From NCBI RefSeq assembly GCF_932526225.1, contig NC_064043.1, positions 1,819,501 through 1,883,500 of the forward strand: a DNA stretch of 64,000 bases. Reading direction: 5' to 3'. Under the pieces are notes generated by a model. That model did not search any database and was not told the origin of the DNA. It saw only the letters and a program-made list of their open reading frames with translations. The first letter of the stretch is position 1; the number at the start of each line of letters is the position of its first letter. The stretch is from Nematostella vectensis. Taxonomy: Eukaryota; Cnidaria; Anthozoa; Actiniaria; Edwardsiidae. Below are positions 40,801 through 46,800 of the stretch, piece by piece. A program made the translations under genes and the position numbers.

Positions 40801-43800
40801 ACGAGTGGATAAGGATAGATCTCACGATAGGATAAGGGTAGGACTCACGAATGGATAATGGTAGGGCTCACGAATGGATAAGGGTAGGACTCGCGAATGG
40901 ATAAGGGTAGGACTCGCGGATGGATAAGGGTAGGACTCACGAATGGATAAGGGTAGGACTCACGAATCGATAAGGGTAGGACTCGCGAATGGATAAGGGT
41001 AGGACTCACGAGTGGATAAGGATAGATCTCACGATAGGATAAGGGTAGGACTCGCGAATGGATAAGGGTAGGACTCGCGAATGGATAAGGGTAGGACTCA
41101 CGAGTGGATAAGGGTAGGACTCACGAATGGATAATGGTAGGGCTCACGAATGGATAAGGGTAGGACTCGCGAATGGATAAGGGTAGGACTCGCGGATGGA
41201 TAAGGGTAGGACTCACGAATGGATAAGGGTAGGACTCACGAATCGATAAGGGTAGGACTCACGAATGGATAAGGATAGATCTCACGATAGGATAAGGGTA
41301 GGACTCGCGAATGGATAAGGGTAGGACTCGCGAATGGATAAGGGTAGGACTCACGAGTGGATAAGGATAGATCTCACGATAGGATAAGGGTAGGACTCAC
41401 GAATGGATAAGGGTAGGACTCACGAATGGATAATGGTAGGGCTCACGAATGGATAAGGGTAGGACTCGCGAATGGATAAGGGTAGGACTCACGAATGGAT
41501 AATGGTAGGGCTCACGAATGGATAAGGGTAGGACTCGCGAATGGATAAGGGTAGGACTCGCGGATGGATAAGGGTAGGACTCACGAATGGATAAGGGTAG
41601 GACTCACGAATCGATAAGGGTAGGACTCGCGAATGGATAAGGGTAGGACTCACGAGTGGATAAGGATAGATCTCACGATAGGATAAGGGTAGGACTCGCG
41701 AATGGATAAGGGTAGGGCTCACGAATGGAAAAGGGTAGGACTCACGAGTGGATAAGGATAGATCTCACGATAGGATAAGGGTAGGACTCACGAATGGATA
41801 ATGGTAGGGCTCACGAATGGATAAGGGTAGGACTCGCGAATGGATAAGGGTAGGACTCACGGATGGATAAGGGTAGGACTCACGAATGGATAAGGGTAGG
41901 ACTCACGAATCGACAAGGGTAGGACTCGCGAATGGATAAGGGTAGGACTCACGAGTGGATAAGGATAGATCTCACGATAGGATAAGGGTAGGACTCGCGA
42001 ATGGATAAGGGTAGGACTCGCGAATGGATAAGGGTAGGACTCACGAGTGGATAAGGGTAGGACTCACGAATGGATAATGGTAGGGCTCACGAATGGATAA
42101 GGGTAGGACTCGCGAATGGATAAGGGTAGGACTCGCGGATGGATAAGGGTAGGACTCACGAATGGATAAGGGTAGGACTCACGAATCGATAAGGGTAGGA
42201 CTCACGAATGGATAAGGATAGATCTCACGATAGGATAAGGGTAGGACTCGCGAATGGATAAGGGTAGGACTCGCGAATGGATAAGGGTAGGACTCACGAA
42301 TGGATAATGGTAGGGCTCACGAATGGATAAGGGTAGGACTCGCGAATGGATAAGGGTAGGACTGGCGGATGGATAAGGGTAGGACTCACGATAAGGGTAG
42401 GACTCACGAATCGATAAGGGTAGGACTCACGAATGGATAAGGATAGATCTCACGATAGGATAAGGGTAGGACTCGCGAATGGATAAGGGTAGGACTCGCG
42501 AATGGATAAGGGTAGGACTCACGAATGGATAATGGTAGGGCTCACGAATGGATAAGGGTAGGACTCGCGAATGGATAAGGGTAGGACTGGCGGATGGATA
42601 AGGGTAGGACTCACGAATGGATAAGGGTAGGACTTACGAATCGATAAGGGTAGGACTCGCGAATGGATAAGGGTAGGACTCGCGGATGGATAAGGGTAGG
42701 ACTCACGAATGGATAAGGTAGGGCTTACGAGTGGATAAGGATAGATCTCACGATAGGATAAGGGTAGGACTCACGAATGGATAAGGGTAGGACTCACGAA
42801 TGGATAATGGTAGGGCTCACGAATGGATAAGGGTAGGACTCGCGAATGGATAAGGGTAGGACTCGCGGATGGATAAGGGTAGGACTCACGAATGGATAAG
42901 GGTAGGACTCACGAATGGATAAGGGTAGGACTCGCGAATGGATAAGGGTAGGACTCGCGAATGGATAAGGTAGGGCTTAAGGTAGGATTTATTAAATTCA
43001 CAACTGAGATTAAAATCTCGTTTGCATAGGGTTTCATAGCCTACAAAACTATACGTTTCGCTAGTCGGCTTGACGGATTTTAATGTGATAATGTTTTTAT
43101 TTGGCTTTGCAGGAAATGATCGCCTCCAAAGACCAGCTGCGGACAGGACCAAAGACTTCATATGAGGATAGGGTGTTCGAAAGGTCTGCCCCGTCCCATT
43201 TACCCGTCCCAACTCTTGTGACCCCACCCTACCCCCCCCTACCAAGTGCGCCTCTGTCTTAATAAGCTCTGCTCATATTTCTCTCTATGCTGCTCAACTC
43301 AAGAACCGCGCCATATGTATACCATGTGTAAACATGACTAAATACTCAGACACCGGAATGTTGAAACTAGAATACTTTTAGTTGTATGAGCAAAACGAGC
43401 GATATAATTCGGATAGTTTTTTCTGTGTGAGATAAAAGTATTCGCGTGTCTTGCGTGTGTTCCACGGAGCTACCTAGGCTCAAGTGATTTGAATCCCTCC
43501 GCAGTGAGATCAATCAGGCGATTCGTCAGACAGAGTTAAACTACGAGCAGATGACGTACCGTGACGCGGTCAAGACAGGCTTCTACGAGCTCCAAGCGTC
43601 ACGTGACAAGTACCGAGAGATGTGCCTCAACGGAATGCACCGCGACCTAGTGTTCCGGTTTATAGAGGTAATGGCATAGACCCTGTCCTGAATGGCGTGG
43701 ACCCCGTGTTAATAGAAGTAATGATATAGACTTTGCCCTAAGCGGCGAGGACCGCGTGCTCAGGTTTATAGTAGTAATGACATAGACCCTGAATGGCGAG

Positions 43801-46800
43801 GACCGCGTGTTAATAGAAGTAATGATATAGAACATGCCCTGAATGGCGTGGACCCCGTGTTAATAGAAGTAATGATATATACCCTGCCCTGAATGGCGTG
43901 GACCTCGTGTTAATAGAAGTAATGCCCTGCCCTGAATGGCGAGGACCGCATGTTAATAGAAGTAATGACATATACCCTGCCCTGAATGGCGTGGACCGCG
44001 TGTTAATAGAAGTAATGACATAGACCCTGACCTGAATGGCGTGGACCCCGTGTTAATAGAAGTAACGCCCTGCCCTGAATGGCGAAGACCGCGTGTTCAC
44101 GTTTATATAGGTAATAGAACCACGTAGGTATAGACCACGACCTCTTGTTCAGCTTTTTCTGTAGAGATATGATAACATGCGCCTTGCGATGGTATGATTT
44201 CCTATTACCCCCCCCCACCCCTTCGCTCTTCATTGTCTTCTTGCTGTCATAGGTACATCCCCCCCACCCCTTCGCTCTTCTTGCTGTCATAGGTACATCC
44301 CCCCCACCCCTTCGCTCTTCATTGTCTTCTTGCTGTCATAGGTACATCCCCCCCACCCCTTCGCTCTTCATTCTCTTCATGCTGTCATAGGTACATCCCC
44401 CCACCCCTTCGCTCTTCATTCTCTTCATGCCGTCATAGGTACATCCCCCCCACCCCTTCGCTCTTCATTCTCTTCTTGCTGTCATAGGTACATCCCCCCC
44501 ACCCCTTCGCTCTTCATTGTCTTCTTGCTGTCATAGGTACAGACCCTTCTGCTTTCACCGATCTGTCCCCATCTTTGTGAGGACATTTGGAAAGTCATCG
44601 GAAAGGTGGGAGTTTTCTCATATTTTAATTGACTTTGATTTTTGTGTATCTTCGAGTCTACGTAAAGAACTTTAGACAAACCATTAGACAAACTATAACA
44701 CGGCCCCTGTAAGACAGGAGTCTTCCGTCTAATTATAGTAGTTACTCTGCATTTTATTCAACTAAATCATGGGCTGAAAAAGTGTGTTTTCCAATGGTGA
44801 TGGACAGCACTTTTTTGGGGATCAAATTGGTTACAAGGAATCAGAATAAATAAAGTGCAGTCATTGAAAAAAAAAAATTGATGGTACCGCAGTCAACACA
44901 ATCAGATACAACCCCTGATATGATTGTTGTCATTTTGCTGGGCAATAATTCCTTTTGTTTATTGGTTGAAAAAGAGCGGCAGCATTCTGAATGCTGATTG
45001 GCCCGTAGCTGGTGACGTAGATGAGACTTTACTCAAGTCTGCTGTGTACCTGACGAGCAGCACTCACGAGTTCCGCCTTCGCATCAAGAACCTTCTCGCG
45101 CCCAAGGGCAAAAAGGTACGACTGTCACGCAATACACAAAAAACCGTCACACAACACGCAATACATGCCATCTTATGTCACGCAGTACATAACAAACCGT
45201 CACACAATACATGCTATCTAATGTCACGCAATACACAAGAAACCGTCACACAACACACAATAAATGCTATCAAATGTCAAGCAAGAAGTATGGCCCTCGA
45301 TCAAACCATGTGACTCAGAGTATAGTTCTGCCGACCGAGAGCATAAACAATGAAATAGTGTATCCAGATGGCCAGTGTTAGTAGTACAGTTAGTACTACA
45401 AATAGTCCGTTGTATTTTATCAGAACAATAAACGTATTAATATTTGTTGATTTATCACTAGATACAGCACTGTTAGCATTGCGGCGGGCGCGATATATAC
45501 CATATAACTAATGTTATATTTTTGATACTCGAGTGGTATGGTATATTTTTCAATATTTTAATCGTTCACTTCTTTTTGCGATATTGGATTCTTTTGTACG
45601 AATTTAAGTAAACATCTTGGCTCGGTATAAAGATGGTGTTTATTTATTTTATTAGCAAAAGGACGCACCGCCTCCCGCTAAACCCACCCTTGGTCTGGTA
45701 TACGTCGCCAGTTCGTTCCCTCCTTGGCAACACGTCACCTTGACAACACTCAAGCAGCTTTACCATAGCAACGGTGGGGCGTTTCCTGATAACCGCATCA
45801 TTATGAATTCTCTGAAAGACGCTGCCGAGGTCAAGAAGTACACGAAGAAACTGATGCCCTTCGTGCAGTATGTCAGGGTAAGTGCGTCACGCTCTTCACC
45901 GTGACAATTTAACCAATCAGGGCTCAGTATGTCAGGGTGCGTGCGTCACGCCCTTCACCGTGATGGTTTAACCAATCGGGGTTCAGTTGGTCAGGGTAAG
46001 CTTGCACTTGTGTTATGTGACATAAAAAGGTTTAGCCAATCAGGGAATAGCGCGCTGTAAAGCTAGCTTAGTAGTATTAAAGTCTTTTGGTACCTACTAC
46101 TGCCCCCTCCCCCCAGGGAAACCAGTTTGCCACTTCCAATAAAGTTTAGGTTCCGCTATACTCTCCCTGTGTGGCTTTCGATGACTTAATCGTGGTGTGA
46201 TTGGGCTGTGGAAATTCAGAGCTTATTTCAGAGAGAAAAGTGGACTTGCTATATTCATGTTTGTCGTGTTTTGTTCAGTGTGCTCTGAAGGTTTAAAGCT
46301 TATTTCAGAGAGAGAAAAGTGGACTTGCTGTATTTATGTTTGTCGTGTTTTGTTCATTGTGCTCTGAAGGTTTAAAGCTTGTTTTAGAGAGAGAAAAGTG
46401 GACTTGCTATATTTATATTTGTAGTGTTTTGTTCAGTCTGCTCTGAAGGTTTAAAGCTTTTTTTAGAGAGAGAAAAGTGGACTTGCTATATTTATATTTG
46501 TAGTGTTTTGTTCAGTGTGCTCTGAAGGTTTAAAGCTTGTTTTAGAGAGAGAAAAGTGGACTTGCTATATTTATATTTGTAGTGTTTTGTTCAGTGTGCT
46601 CTGAAGGTTTAAAGCTTGTTTTAGAGAGAGAAAAGTGGACTTGCTACATTTGTATGTGACGTGTTTTGTTTGTAGAGTAATGTGGAGCGGGACGGACCAT
46701 CTGCGATGGACACGACGGTACCGTTCAACGAGCTGGAAGTTCTGAGGGAGAATGAAGGTTATCTCAAGAAAGCACTCGATGTAAGCATCGCAACGAAACA

